DNA of 64,000 nucleotides. It comes from Luteibacter sp. UNCMF331Sha3.1 (GTDB lineage: Bacteria; Pseudomonadota; Gammaproteobacteria; Xanthomonadales; Rhodanobacteraceae). This document shows, in pieces, positions 44,733 to 53,948 of the stretch (within the stretch, counting starts at the first letter, position 1; the number at the start of each line of letters is the position of its first letter). The stretch is from positions 823,170 through 887,169 of the forward strand of contig NZ_FOBU01000002.1 of NCBI RefSeq assembly GCF_900109915.1. Direction: 5' to 3'. The position numbers were made by a program, and so were the translations under genes. The notes under the pieces were generated by a model. The model was not told the origin of the DNA, did not search any database, and saw only the letters and a program-made list of their open reading frames with translations.

Positions 44733-45638
44733 ATGCGGATCGATCTCAACGACTACGCCTATTTTGCCGAGGTCGTGGCCCACGGCGGCTTCGCCGCCGC
44801 CGGCCGCGCGTTGCGCGAACCCAAGTCCAAGCTCAGTCGGCGGATCGCGGGCCTGGAGGAAAGACTGGGTTTGCGCCTGATCGAACGGTCGAGCCGGCGG
44901 TTTCGCGTCACCGACACCGGCCTTGCGTTCTATGAACGATGCCGCGCCATGCTCGCCGAAGCCCAGCAGGCGGAGGCGCTTGTCCTGCACGCCCGGGCCG
45001 AGCCACACGGGCGAATCCGTTTCAGCTGTCCCACCGGCATGCTGCAGCCGATCAATGGGCTGATCTCGTCATTCCTGGCGCGCTACCCTCAGGTGCGACT
45101 GCAACTCGTGGCGACCGATAGGGCGGTGGACCTGATCGAGGAGCGCATCGATCTGGCTTTGCGCGTGCGTGGAAGCCTGACCAGCGACGCAGCCCTGACA
45201 ATGCGCTCGCTCGGCACCTCGACACGGATCCTCGTCGCCAGCCCTCAGCTCGCCAACCAGGTGGCAACCGTCGAACAACTGGCCACGTTGCCGACGCTGG
45301 CGACGAACGACATGGCCGACGATCTTGAGTGGCACCTGGAGTGCGGCGACGGCCGCACCCATGTCGTCCGCCTGCAGCCGAGGATGGGGTGCGAGTCCAT
45401 GACGACCATTCGGGACGCGGCGATCGACGGCCTGGGCGTGGCGATCTTGCCAGACCACGTCTGCATCGACGCCCTCGAGGCGGGACAGCTTGTTCGGGTC
45501 CTTCCAGCCTGGCGCGGGTTGCAGGGCACAGTGCATCTCGTCTTCACCACCCGGCGGGGCCTGTCTCCAGCCGTCCGAGCTCTGATCGATCATCTCGCGG
45601 CCGGCTTTCCGCGCGATGTCCTGAGCAAGCGGTCCTGA
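44733..45638 (+). CDS. LysR-family transcriptional regulator
   Basis: A 301-residue LysR regulator. The HTH is in MRIDLNDYAYFAEVVAHGGF with AAAGRALREPKSKLSRRIAG (about 1-60), and the periplasmic-binding-protein-like effector domain spans about 90-295. AGAGGA precedes ATG 44733. The 112-bp gap to the divergent SDR gene is a typical shared regulatory region. It belongs to the CrgA/AaeR-like subgroup by the length and HTH sequence, but the ligand is unknown. Confidence 0.92.
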   Translation: MRIDLNDYAYFAEVVAHGGFAAAGRALREPKSKLSRRIAGLEERLGLRLIERSSRRFRVTDTGLAFYERCRAMLAEAQQAEALVLHARAEPHGRIRFSCPTGMLQPINGLISSFLARYPQVRLQLVATDRAVDLIEERIDLALRVRGSLTSDAALTMRSLGTSTRILVASPQLANQVATVEQLATLPTLATNDMADDLEWHLECGDGRTHVVRLQPRMGCESMTTIRDAAIDGLGVAILPDHVCIDALEAGQLVRVLPAWRGLQGTVHLVFTTRRGLSPAVRALIDHLAAGFPRDVLSKRS

Positions 45639-45682
45639 ACCCGTTGCCGATACTTAACGTGACCGAAAAGGTAAGACCGCGC

Positions 45683-46654
45683 ATGTCGAACGTTTCTGCA
45701 AATCCGGGTTTCCGATGGGGCGCCTTGCTGGTTGCCGCACTATTTCTGATGCCTTGGCCGGCGCGGGGATTCGCCCAAGTCGCCGCGCCGCGGGTCGTCA
45801 CCGGCGATCAGGCCGCCTCGGCCATCCGGGCAAGAATCGGCCTGCCCGCAGACGAGACCATCAAAGCCTATGTCGACGCAGGCGCGAAGGACACCAAGGC
45901 CCATGTTCTCACCGACCGCGAGTGGGCCCTGGTCGAGAACGCCATCGCCGATCTTCCCGTGCTTTATCGCCAGACGCTCGAGCGGCGGCTCGCGCGCTTG
46001 AGTTTCATCGACGCACCGACCAGCGCCGGGACCGCACTGACCCGGGCCTCGAAGGGGGCGAACGGTGAGCTGATGTTCGACATCACCATCCGCGCCGATG
46101 TGCTCGAGAAATCGCTGTCGGCGTTCCTTACTCAGAAAGAGGCGATGCTGTTCTCCCCAGACGGGTCGGGCTACAGCGTCAAGGTTACGGCCGGTCAGAC
46201 TTCCGCCCTGACCTACATCCTGCTTCATGAAACCACGCATGTGATCGATCGCGCGCTGGACCTCACCATGACGGGTGGCCCCTTCAGGGCGATCTGGACC
46301 GACTACCGTAGTCTGGCGCAGCCACACGCCGATGGCACGATCGCCCATTCCGTTTATCGACGCGAACCCAAGCTGCCCCTGTCGCAAAGCCCCGCGCTCT
46401 ATCAGGCGCTCGGCAGATCACCCTTCGTCTCGCTTTATTCGACCGCCTCCGCCGGCGAGGATTTCGCCGAATTGCTGGCCTGGCGAGAACTCTCACGTCG
46501 CCTCGGCGCGCCGCTCAAATTCCAGGTCCTGGACGCCCGCGGCGCCGAGCTCGTCTCCGTCGAGCCGCTCACGAATGCTGTGGTGAGATCGCGCTTCGAG
46601 GCAGCGCAGGCGGCCATGACAGATGCGCGCACCGCGAGCCCCGACAAGCTCTGA
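45683..46654 (+). CDS. secreted HExxH-containing protein, unknown
   Basis: A 323-residue protein with a signal peptide (MSNVSANPGFRWGALLVAAL to about Ala32, ARGFAQ). It contains the zinc-protease-like motif ILLHETTHVID with His182, Glu183 and His186. About 80 residues later SAGEDFAELLAWREL offers possible third ligands (Glu or Asp). The family is not recognised; the sequence does not match the common M48 or M4 patterns. It follows the LysR gene by 44 bp on the same strand and could be co-transcribed. Confidence 0.75.
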   Translation: MSNVSANPGFRWGALLVAALFLMPWPARGFAQVAAPRVVTGDQAASAIRARIGLPADETIKAYVDAGAKDTKAHVLTDREWALVENAIADLPVLYRQTLERRLARLSFIDAPTSAGTALTRASKGANGELMFDITIRADVLEKSLSAFLTQKEAMLFSPDGSGYSVKVTAGQTSALTYILLHETTHVIDRALDLTMTGGPFRAIWTDYRSLAQPHADGTIAHSVYRREPKLPLSQSPALYQALGRSPFVSLYSTASAGEDFAELLAWRELSRRLGAPLKFQVLDARGAELVSVEPLTNAVVRSRFEAAQAAMTDARTASPDKL

Positions 46655-46966
46655 CTGATTCGGCGGCGAGCATGCAGCCCCGTCGGCAAGCACAGCAGGA
46701 TTCGTTAGAGATCTGACTCGACGCCGGGATGCAGGGCCGGGCTCTGTACGAGCTTGTGGTCGCTGCGTTCGAAACGGTCCCGGTACGGTAACGTCGATTT
46801 TCGTTCGCCGCCGAAGCATCGCCATGGCCATCGATGACCATGGAGACGCCAACGTCGCAGCGGGGAAGGGGTACCCGATCAAGCCGACCTCAGGCATTGG
46901 CCGTCAGTTTGGGGGATGAACGTCCGCTCATCGTTTGGCGTGCACTGCAACAGGCACGTCCGGCTA
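46655..46966. other. intergenic spacer
   Basis: This 312-bp gap lies between two convergent genes. No gene, hairpin with T-run or known repeat is evident. It is noticeably less GC-rich in places (around 46790-46810) than the surrounding genes. Confidence 0.5.
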
Positions 46967-48028
46967 TCAGCGGAGAACTGCCCCTGCGTCCACGATCTCG
47001 ACACCCTGCATCTGCCCGAGCAGACTGTCGAGCCATGGTTTGTGCATCGAACCTACGATCGTGAGGACGCGGGTGCCGGGGGCGGGCGCGAACGCGAAGC
47101 GGATGTTCGCCGCCATGCGCAGGTTGCGGGTTTCCCATCCAGCGACGTAGAGCTGCCCGTAATGCCGTGGGGACGGATCGGCGATGGCGGCACCGAAGTC
47201 GGAGCGATTCAGCACGCGAAGGTAGTCGGGGCTGTTGATATGCCGGTAGAGGCCGAGCAGATCGCCACGCTTCATCAAGGCGTCTTCCTTGTCGAGCATC
47301 GGCTGGCGGTCCGCCTTCGCCGTATCCCACGCGGCCTGCACCGCCTTGCCGTACGCCTTCGGGTCATCGATGGGCACGTTGTCGCCGGTATGGTCGTCGA
47401 CCGGATAGACACGCTCGAGCCCGAGGCGCGCGGCGAGTGTCGCCGCGATCAGCACGCTTTCGTTGTTTCGCGTGGCGCGTGCCTTGATGTCGGCGACAAG
47501 CGCTTCATCGAGCCCGTCGCCCGCGTGGCGCTCGGCTTCGGCGAGGCGCATCCACTGCACGGCGGCCGAGGTGTCGTCGCCCGCGGCGAGGAACAATGCG
47601 GCGAGATGGCGTCGCTGCGCCGGCGTCGGCGTCGCGGGCCACTCGGCGAGCGTGCGTTTCACCCCGGCAACCGCGGCCGGTATGTCGAAACCCGTGGCGG
47701 CCTTCGCCGCCGAGGTATCGTGACAGTAGGTGGTGACGTCCTGCGGATCGTAGATGGCGGGGTAGCGTGCCATCAGGTCGCAGGTTTCCCCCGAGAGCTG
47801 TTCGATCGTGATGATCGTCGGCTTGTACGCCGCCAGTCGTTGCAGCAGCGGTTCGAGCATCGTCGGCTGGAAGCTCTCCGGCGCGTTCCGCAGATGCGTC
47901 ATGCCGACGACGAGTACCTTCGTCTTCGGTGCGGCATCGTGTTGATCGAGTCGTGGCAAGGCATTCTGGGCATGGCTCGTTGCCACGCTCGCGTAAAGTA
48001 GGAGGGCTGCCGCCCATCGCATGTCCAT
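46967..48028 (-). CDS. DUF5694/TraB-like secreted protein
   Basis: A 353-residue exported protein with a signal peptide (MDMRWAAALLLYASVATSHA). GGGAGAACGAC precedes ATG 48028. The mature part opens with TKVLVVGMTHLRNAPESF and PTIITIEQLSGETCDL and ends with RVLTIVGSMHKPWLDSLLGQ, the GTHH/GxxH-E-GxxH layout of the TraB/ChaN-like superfamily. Its function is unknown. A truncated duplicate of its last 55 codons lies at 39767-39937. Confidence 0.8.
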   Translation of the reverse strand: MDMRWAAALLLYASVATSHAQNALPRLDQHDAAPKTKVLVVGMTHLRNAPESFQPTMLEPLLQRLAAYKPTIITIEQLSGETCDLMARYPAIYDPQDVTTYCHDTSAAKAATGFDIPAAVAGVKRTLAEWPATPTPAQRRHLAALFLAAGDDTSAAVQWMRLAEAERHAGDGLDEALVADIKARATRNNESVLIAATLAARLGLERVYPVDDHTGDNVPIDDPKAYGKAVQAAWDTAKADRQPMLDKEDALMKRGDLLGLYRHINSPDYLRVLNRSDFGAAIADPSPRHYGQLYVAGWETRNLRMAANIRFAFAPAPGTRVLTIVGSMHKPWLDSLLGQMQGVEIVDAGAVLR

Positions 48029-48134
48029 GTCGTTCTCCCGGTGGCTGCGGGAGAACGTAGGTCGTGGCGCGAGTGCCAGGCAGTGCCAGAGGACAGGGTG
48101 ACCTCTGGACGGACCCTGGCCGGGCTCTGGCTGT

Positions 48135-48377
48135 TCACGCCTCCAGAGGATCGTCCTCGTGCAGCTCGTCCATCCAGCCGCGGCGGCGGTGGAGTACCCA
48201 TTCGAGGTGCTCGGAGAACAGGACGTCGATGTGGCTGCCCTGGTCCATGGCGGCGAGGCGCTGACCGGTGACGTTGCCGAGGTGCGCGGCCTGCTCCTCG
48301 TAGCCGACGATGCCGTCGCGGCTGAGCTGTTCGAGGATGGCTCGCAGGTTGATGTGTCGGGCGTTCTGGACAGGCAT
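48135..48377 (-). CDS. small hypothetical protein, repressor-like helical
   Basis: An 80-residue protein from ATG 48377 (MPVQNARHINLRAILEQLSR). It is fully helical by composition. NLRAILEQ, AAHLGNVTGQRLAAMDQGSH and HRRRGWMDELH follow the spacing of short XRE/phage-repressor-like helix-turn-helix proteins that end in PRGWLD. The HTH call is tentative. It lies 107 bp upstream of the DUF5694-like gene on the same strand. Confidence 0.55.
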   Translation of the reverse strand: MPVQNARHINLRAILEQLSRDGIVGYEEQAAHLGNVTGQRLAAMDQGSHIDVLFSEHLEWVLHRRRGWMDELHEDDPLEA

Positions 48378-48600
48378 GGTCGGCGCTCGGCGGGATACAG
48401 GGTCATCGGCTCGTGGCGAGCCATCTTTAGTCCGATTGTGCTCACGATCGGCGGGCCCGACCGTTAGCTGGCGCACGCTGCCCGAGACTCGTCCGCCCTC
48501 GTCGGGCAGGCGCGTGTCGAACGACGCCTTCACATCCCCTGCGCTTCACGTTTATCGGCGTGCACCGAAGGTGGGATGGACGAGACGGTGGAGTAACGAC

Positions 48601-49509
48601 ATGCGTGGGGTTTTCGGCGGCATCAAGCGAACGGTCGTGTCGGCGGTGGATGGTTTCAGCGACGACGAACTGATGACGCGCGCGGCGGCGTTGTCGTTCT
48701 ATGCCGCGCTGTCCTTTGCGCCGCTGCTCCTGCTGCTGGTGTGGATCGTCTCCATGCTCCACCCGGAATGGCAGGGCGAGCTCTCGGGAGCGCTCGCGGG
48801 CGTGGTCGGCACGCGTGCGGCCGAGGCGCTCGACGCGGTGATCGCCAGCGCGAAGTCGCATCCGAAACTCGGCGATATCGCGGGGGTCATCGGCATCGGT
48901 GTCACGCTGTTCGGTGCGTCGGCGGTCTTCGCCCAGCTTCAGGGCACGCTCGACCGCGTCTGGCGCGTCAAGCCGAAGCCGGGCGCCGCGGTCAGCGCGT
49001 GGTTGCGTGCGCGCGCCCGCGCGTTCGCGCTGCTGGGCGGCATCGCGTTCATGATGATCGTGTCCTTCCTGGTCAGCGCGGCCATCCAGACGCTCGTCCG
49101 GGGCGACGGCACGACCTGGCGCATCGTCGAATACGCCATCTCCGTCGTCGTGTTCGTGGCCGCGTTCGCGACGATGTACAAGGTGCTTCCCGATGCCGTG
49201 ATCGACTGGAGCGAGGCGATCATCGGTGCCATCCTCACCACGGCGCTGTTCCTGCTGGGCAAGTACGGTATCGGCCTCTACATCCAGTATTCGGATGTCG
49301 GGGGCGCGTACGGCCCGGCGGGCGCGTTCATCGTGTTGCTCACGTGGACCTACTATTCGTCGATCATCGTGCTGCTCGGCGCGGAACTCACGCGCGGCGT
49401 CGCCGACGCGCGAGGCAAACCGATCCGTCCGAACGTGCACGCGGTCGAGATCGAGGCCGCGCCCGCCGAGATCAAGCGGCCCGCCGCCGATGACGGGAGG
49501 CGCCTGTAG
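48601..49509 (+). CDS. YihY/virulence factor BrkB family membrane protein
   Basis: A 302-residue inner-membrane protein with about six helices. The family signature is RAAALSFYAALSFAPLLLLL at about 27-46, followed by LQGTLDRVWRVKP, YKVLPDAVIDW and YGPAGAFIVLLTWTYYSS. Once misannotated as RNase BN, the family may be transporters, with no proven substrate. Residues 270-302 are a cytoplasmic tail. It lies 45 bp before mntH on the same strand. Confidence 0.92.
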   Translation: MRGVFGGIKRTVVSAVDGFSDDELMTRAAALSFYAALSFAPLLLLLVWIVSMLHPEWQGELSGALAGVVGTRAAEALDAVIASAKSHPKLGDIAGVIGIGVTLFGASAVFAQLQGTLDRVWRVKPKPGAAVSAWLRARARAFALLGGIAFMMIVSFLVSAAIQTLVRGDGTTWRIVEYAISVVVFVAAFATMYKVLPDAVIDWSEAIIGAILTTALFLLGKYGIGLYIQYSDVGGAYGPAGAFIVLLTWTYYSSIIVLLGAELTRGVADARGKPIRPNVHAVEIEAAPAEIKRPAADDGRRL

Positions 49510-49554
49510 TATGGTGATCCCGGGTGACGGCACCGCCGTCGAGGGCTGCTGAGC

Positions 49555-50841
49555 ATGCTCCAGAAGGTGCATCCGGAGCGACGCGAAGAACCGGCCATGA
49601 GAGAGGTGCTCGATGGGCGCCGCCGTGGCCTGTCCGCCTTGTTGCCCTTCGCCGGGCCGGCGATCGTCGTGTCGGTGGCGTACATCGACCCGGGCAACTT
49701 CGCGACCAACATCCAGGCCGGTGCCCGTTACGGCTACGCGTTGCTCTGGGTCGTGGTGCTGGCGAACCTCGTGGCCATGCTTTTCCAGAGCCTGTCCGCC
49801 CGGCTGGGCATCGTCACCGGTTACAGCCTGGCGGAAGTCTGTCGCGAGAACCTTCCGCGGCCGCTCGTCTACGTGATGTGGGTCGTGAGCGAGCTGGCCG
49901 CGATGGCGACGGATCTCGCCGAATTCCTCGGCGGCGCCATCGGCCTCGCCTTGCTGTTCCATCTGCCGCTTCTGGTGGGCATGGGCATCACGGCCATCGT
50001 GACCTATGGCCTGTTGCTGCTGGAAGGGAAGGGCTACCGGCGTCTGGAAATGACGATCGGCGCGCTCGTCGGCGTGGTGGGCCTGTCGTACCTCGCGGAG
50101 CTCTTCATCGCGCCGGTCGGCTGGAAGGCGCTGGGCCAGCAGATCTTCGTGCCGAACCTGCCGGATGGCGCGGCGGTCGCGATCGCGGTCGGCATCATTG
50201 GCGCCACGGTGATGCCGCACGCGCTGTTCCTGCATTCCGGGCTTACCGACCGTCGCGCCCGTCCGCGGACCGACGACGAGCGCAAGCGCATCATTCGCCT
50301 GTCCAACCTGGAGGTCGTGCTGGCGCTTTCCGTGGCGGGCCTGATCAATCTCGCCATGGTCATCATGGCGGCGGGGGCATTCCACGGCAGCCACCCCGAT
50401 ATCGCGAAAATCGAAACCGCCTACCAGACGCTGGTGCCGTTGCTTGGCGGCGCGGCCGCGACGATCTTTCTCGTGTCGCTGATCGCTTCGGGGTTTTCCA
50501 GCTCCGTCGTCGGCACGATGGCGGGTCAGATGATCATGCAGGGCTTCGTGGCGTTCCGGATTCCGCTCTGGCTGCGACGCGCGATCACGATGCTGCCGAG
50601 CTTCGCCGTGGTCATCGCCGGGGTCGACGCCACCCACGCACTGGTGCTGAGCCAGATCTTCCTGAGTATCGCCCTCCCGTTCCCGATGATTGCGCTGGTC
50701 TGGTTCACCAGCCGGCGGGCGGTGATGGGGGACTTTCGCAATTCGGGCGCCGTCAGCATCGGCGCCGTGCTGGCGGCGCTCGTGGTGCTGGGCCTGAACG
50801 TCGTGCTGCTGCTCGATACCTTCGGCCTGATCTCGCTATAG
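49555..50841 (+). CDS. mntH: Nramp-family divalent metal transporter (MntH)
   Basis: A 428-residue proton-coupled Mn2+/Fe2+ importer with about 11 membrane helices. The metal-binding motifs are YIDPGNFATN in helix 1 (about 43-52) and ATVMPHALFLHSG in helix 6 (about 219-231). The start is ATG 49555; an ATG at 49597 would also keep all helices. No MntR box is obvious in the 45-bp gap, so it may be co-transcribed with yihY. Confidence 0.95.
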   Translation: MLQKVHPERREEPAMREVLDGRRRGLSALLPFAGPAIVVSVAYIDPGNFATNIQAGARYGYALLWVVVLANLVAMLFQSLSARLGIVTGYSLAEVCRENLPRPLVYVMWVVSELAAMATDLAEFLGGAIGLALLFHLPLLVGMGITAIVTYGLLLLEGKGYRRLEMTIGALVGVVGLSYLAELFIAPVGWKALGQQIFVPNLPDGAAVAIAVGIIGATVMPHALFLHSGLTDRRARPRTDDERKRIIRLSNLEVVLALSVAGLINLAMVIMAAGAFHGSHPDIAKIETAYQTLVPLLGGAAATIFLVSLIASGFSSSVVGTMAGQMIMQGFVAFRIPLWLRRAITMLPSFAVVIAGVDATHALVLSQIFLSIALPFPMIALVWFTSRRAVMGDFRNSGAVSIGAVLAALVVLGLNVVLLLDTFGLISL

Positions 50842-50893
50842 GGCCGCGGTGAAAACTGCTAACCTCCGCCGTCCGACACACCGGAGAATCCCC

Positions 50894-51298
50894 ATGAGCG
50901 TCATCGAGACCCCTGTTTCCTACGGCGAGCTGATCGACAAGATGACGATCCTCGAGATCAAGCTGCAGGAGATCAAGGACGACGCGAAACTGGCGAACGT
51001 GCGCAGGGAGCTCGAGCTGCTCGATGCCACCTGGAAAAAACATAAAGCGTCGAAGACGGACATCACGGACGAGAAGGACCGCCTGCGTAGCGTGAACAAG
51101 CGTCTGTGGGACATCGAGGACGACATCCGCATCAAGGAAAAGGCGAAGGAATTCGATGCACGATTCATCGAGCTCGCCCGGTCGGTCTACGTCGTGAACG
51201 ATCAGCGCGCCGCCATCAAGCGCGAGATCAACGAAAAGCTGGGCTCGACGCTGGTGGAAGAGAAGTCGTATCAGGACTACGGCGCGCCGGCCGTCTGA
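50894..51298 (+). CDS. DUF6165 family protein
   Basis: A 134-residue helical protein. MSVIETPVSYGELIDKMTIL, the RSVNKRLWDIEDDIR stretch and KREINEKLGSTLVEEKSYQDY (as KREINEKLGS and EEKSYQDY) define the family, with a coiled coil over about 15-75. ATG 50894 follows GGAGAA. Family members lie next to heptosyltransferase and LPS-core genes in several gammaproteobacteria, and here the gene converges on one 7 bp away. Its role is unknown, and the context suggests LPS core or O-chain assembly. Confidence 0.8.
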   Translation: MSVIETPVSYGELIDKMTILEIKLQEIKDDAKLANVRRELELLDATWKKHKASKTDITDEKDRLRSVNKRLWDIEDDIRIKEKAKEFDARFIELARSVYVVNDQRAAIKREINEKLGSTLVEEKSYQDYGAPAV

Positions 51299-51305
51299 GC
51301 GGGAC

Positions 51306-52385
51306 TTACCCTCCCAGTCGCCATCCGAGGTGTGCCGCGCACGCCTCGAAGCGGTCGACCATGTCGTCGACCTGCACCAGGTCCATCACGCCCGGCTTCT
51401 CGATCTTCGTGCCCCACGGAATCGCCGCGGCGGGCTTGCCGAGGAATTTCCGCGACGCGTCGTCGTATCGGTCGACGCACCAGCGGCGATCGGAATAGGG
51501 GCCGGAACGGTTCGGATTGCTCGCCGCGTGCAGTCCCAGCACCTTGGTGCCGACCGCGTTCGCCATGTGCATCGGGCCCGAATCGGGTGTCAGGATCATC
51601 TGGCTCCGGCCAAGCAACGCCAGGAAACGCTTGAGGGTGTCCTTGCCCGTCAGGTCCATCGGGGCCTGCTTCACGGCGCCGAGGATCGCGTCCGCCAGCG
51701 CGCGTTCCGCCTCCGACGGGCCGCCCACCAGCGCCACGCGTGCACCGCGCGACATCGCGTGGTCGATGAGGGCGGCGTAGCGATCCACGCGCCAGTTACG
51801 CAGGGCATGGCTCGACATGGGGCTGACCAGCAGCGTCGGGGCGTCGCCGGGGAGCTGTTCGGCGGCCCATTCCCGCGCGTCGTCGGGTACGGGGATGTCC
51901 CAGCGCACCTCGGTCTGGCGCAGGCCGAGCGGCTCGATGAAGCTCGCCATCGCATCCAGCACGTGCTCGCCGCTACGGGCCGGGATCCGCTCGTTGACGA
52001 AAAGCCCGTGCAGGTCCCTGGACCGGGCCCGGTCGTAACCGATCCGGCGGTCGGCCTTCACGGCCAGGCTCAGCAAATTGGAGCGCAGCGCCACCTGCAT
52101 GTGCAGCAGGGCGTCGAAGCGGCGTCCGGCGAGCGTTTCGCGCACCGCCCGCATGCCTGCGCGCCCCGCCCCCTTGTCGAAAGTGACGAATTCGACGCCG
52201 GGCAGGTCGCCGACCAGCCGGCGCTCCAGCTTGCCGATCAACCATGTCAGCCGGGTTCCCGGCGACTTATCCTGCAAGGTGCGGATCAGTGGCACGACGT
52301 GGGTGACGTCGCCGATGGCCGAGGTACGCAGGATGCAGAGGCTGGAGTCTCCCGGCGGGAGCGGACGGCTTGGTAGACTGGACAA
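51306..52385 (-). CDS. glycosyltransferase family 9 (heptosyltransferase-like)
   Basis: A 359-residue GT9 enzyme of LPS core synthesis. The family start LCILRTSAIGDVTHVVPLIR (about 16-35) binds the phosphosugar, and SQMILTPDSGPMHMANAVGT with VLGLHAASNPNRSGPY (about 280-320) forms the ADP-heptose site. No ATG is available upstream of the domain; TTG 52385 gives LSSLPSRPLPPGDSS and is the best candidate. It diverges from the Kdo kinase gene, so a shared regulatory region of about 20-40 bp is implied. Confidence 0.9.
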   Translation of the reverse strand: MSSLPSRPLPPGDSSLCILRTSAIGDVTHVVPLIRTLQDKSPGTRLTWLIGKLERRLVGDLPGVEFVTFDKGAGRAGMRAVRETLAGRRFDALLHMQVALRSNLLSLAVKADRRIGYDRARSRDLHGLFVNERIPARSGEHVLDAMASFIEPLGLRQTEVRWDIPVPDDAREWAAEQLPGDAPTLLVSPMSSHALRNWRVDRYAALIDHAMSRGARVALVGGPSEAERALADAILGAVKQAPMDLTGKDTLKRFLALLGRSQMILTPDSGPMHMANAVGTKVLGLHAASNPNRSGPYSDRRWCVDRYDDASRKFLGKPAAAIPWGTKIEKPGVMDLVQVDDMVDRFEACAAHLGWRLGG

Positions 52386-52427
52386 GATCGGGTTACCGGA
52401 TGAGTGGCCGCGGAAGGCGGCCGGCAA

Positions 52428-53156
52428 ATGACAGAGCAGCAACTGGACGCGGGTACGGGTGGCACGATTCTGTTCGACGCGGCCCGTGCACCTCAAGTCG
52501 ACGCCGAATGGTTCTCGCCCCATCGCTGGCGCGAGCGCGGCGCGCTGCGCTCGCAGGCGGGCGGGCGCGGAGGCGTCGCCATCATCGATACGCCGGCGGG
52601 CGAGGCCGTGCTGCGTCATTATCGCCGCGGCGGCATGGTCGCGCGTCTGTTCGGCGACCGCTACCTCTTCACGGGTGGCCGGCGCACCCGCAGCGCCCGG
52701 GAATTCCGCCTGCTGGCCGAACTCGGCCGGCGCGGCCTGCCGGTGCCGGCGCCGATCGCCTCGCGCTACGTGCGCCATGGGCTGCGTTATTCGGCCGACC
52801 TCATCACGGCGCGTATCCCGCACGCGGCCACCCTTGCCGAGCGCCTCGCCGACGGGGCTTTCAATGCCGACCTCGCGGGGCGGGTCGGCGCCATGATCGC
52901 GCGGTTCCACCGCGTGGGCGCGTGGCATGCCGATCTCAACGCGCACAACGTTCTGGTCAGCGGCGCCGACCTCTACCTCATCGACTTCGATCGCGGTCGC
53001 CTGCGTTCGCCCGCCACACACTGGCAACGCGCGAATCTGGCCCGGCTGAAGCGGTCGCTGGTGAAGCTCGGCGCACGCGACGCGGCCGGTGACACCTTCG
53101 ACGCCGAATGGTGGCCCGCGCTGGTCGAGCACTACGAACGGAGCCTTCGCGAATGA
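52428..53156 (+). CDS. kdkA: 3-deoxy-D-manno-octulosonic acid kinase
   Basis: KdkA phosphorylates the first Kdo residue of lipid A-core, as in Haemophilus and Xanthomonas. The protein has 242 residues from ATG 52428, or 250 from GTG 52404. The kinase fold is shown by AVLRHYRRGGMVARLFGDRY (Lys-equivalent region), REFRLLAELGRRGLPVPAPI, the catalytic loop WHADLNAHNVLV and the metal motif LIDFDRGR. Its stop overlaps the next ATG as ATGA. It is paired with a divergent heptosyltransferase, consistent with inner-core synthesis. Confidence 0.93.
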   Translation: MTEQQLDAGTGGTILFDAARAPQVDAEWFSPHRWRERGALRSQAGGRGGVAIIDTPAGEAVLRHYRRGGMVARLFGDRYLFTGGRRTRSAREFRLLAELGRRGLPVPAPIASRYVRHGLRYSADLITARIPHAATLAERLADGAFNADLAGRVGAMIARFHRVGAWHADLNAHNVLVSGADLYLIDFDRGRLRSPATHWQRANLARLKRSLVKLGARDAAGDTFDAEWWPALVEHYERSLRE

Positions 53157-53911
53157 CCTGGGACCTCCATTTCCTCGGCACCGGCGCGGCGCACGCCGTG
53201 GAACTCGGATCCTCCGCCGTGGTGCTGGAGCGGGACGGCCGGCCGCTGCTGCTGGTCGACTGCGGCCCCGATACGCTCGACCGCTATCTCGCAGCCTATG
53301 GCGAGCCGCCGCCGGCGCTGTACGTCACCCACGTGCACATGGACCACGTCGCGGGCATGGAGCGGCTGTTCTTCCGCCTCTGGTTCGACGAGGCGCTGCG
53401 CGGCCGTACGAAGGTGTTCGTGCACGCGGCGCTGCTGCCCTGGCTGCAGGGGCGCGTGGCCGACTATCCCGGCGCGCTCGCCGAGGGCGGCGTGAATTAC
53501 TGGGAGGCGTTCCGGCTCGTTCCGTGCACCCGCGGGTTCTGGCACGAAGGTCTCTGGTTCGACGTGTTCCCCACGCGCCACCACGTGCAGGGCACGTCGT
53601 ACGGGCTGGCGCTGCGCGGGAGCTTCGTGTTCACCGGCGACACGCGACCGGTTCCCGAGGCGCTCGCGATCCACGGCGCGGCGGGGGAGCTCGTCGCGCA
53701 CGATTGCGGGGTGGTCGGTAACCCCTCGCACACGGGCGTCGACGACCTCGAGCGTGAATATCCCGCCGATCTCCGCGACCGCATGGCGCTGTACCACTAC
53801 GGCAGTGTCGAAGACGGCGAGACGCTGGTGGCGCGCGGCTACCGGATCGCTCGCCCCGGCGAGCGCCTGGCTCTGCCGGAACCCCACGCGCCGCGCCCCA
53901 CCGCGGGTTGA
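53153..53911 (+). CDS. MBL-fold metallohydrolase
   Basis: A 252-residue metallo-beta-lactamase-fold protein. The zinc motif is VTHVHMDHVAGMERLFFR (about 59-76), with TRHHVQGT, FTGDTRPVP and AHDCG as later ligands; the fold resembles RNase Z-like enzymes without the exosite. ATG 53153 overlaps the kdkA stop, so it is coupled to Kdo kinase. The substrate is unknown; coupling hints at a role linked to LPS or a phosphodiester. Confidence 0.85.
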   Translation: MTWDLHFLGTGAAHAVELGSSAVVLERDGRPLLLVDCGPDTLDRYLAAYGEPPPALYVTHVHMDHVAGMERLFFRLWFDEALRGRTKVFVHAALLPWLQGRVADYPGALAEGGVNYWEAFRLVPCTRGFWHEGLWFDVFPTRHHVQGTSYGLALRGSFVFTGDTRPVPEALAIHGAAGELVAHDCGVVGNPSHTGVDDLEREYPADLRDRMALYHYGSVEDGETLVARGYRIARPGERLALPEPHAPRPTAG

Positions 53912-53948
53912 CCGGCGCCGGAGACGTCCCCTTTTTCGAGGCGGCCGC

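Noticed and set aside
38071-48600. Integrated prophage or integrative element at tRNA-Ser
   Set aside because: No integrase, no repeated tRNA 3' end, no phage or conjugation gene; kept only as a possible old island in the findings.
48442-50637. 731-codon minus-strand frame
   Set aside because: Antisense of yihY and mntH; Asp/His/Arg-rich and without features of a real protein.
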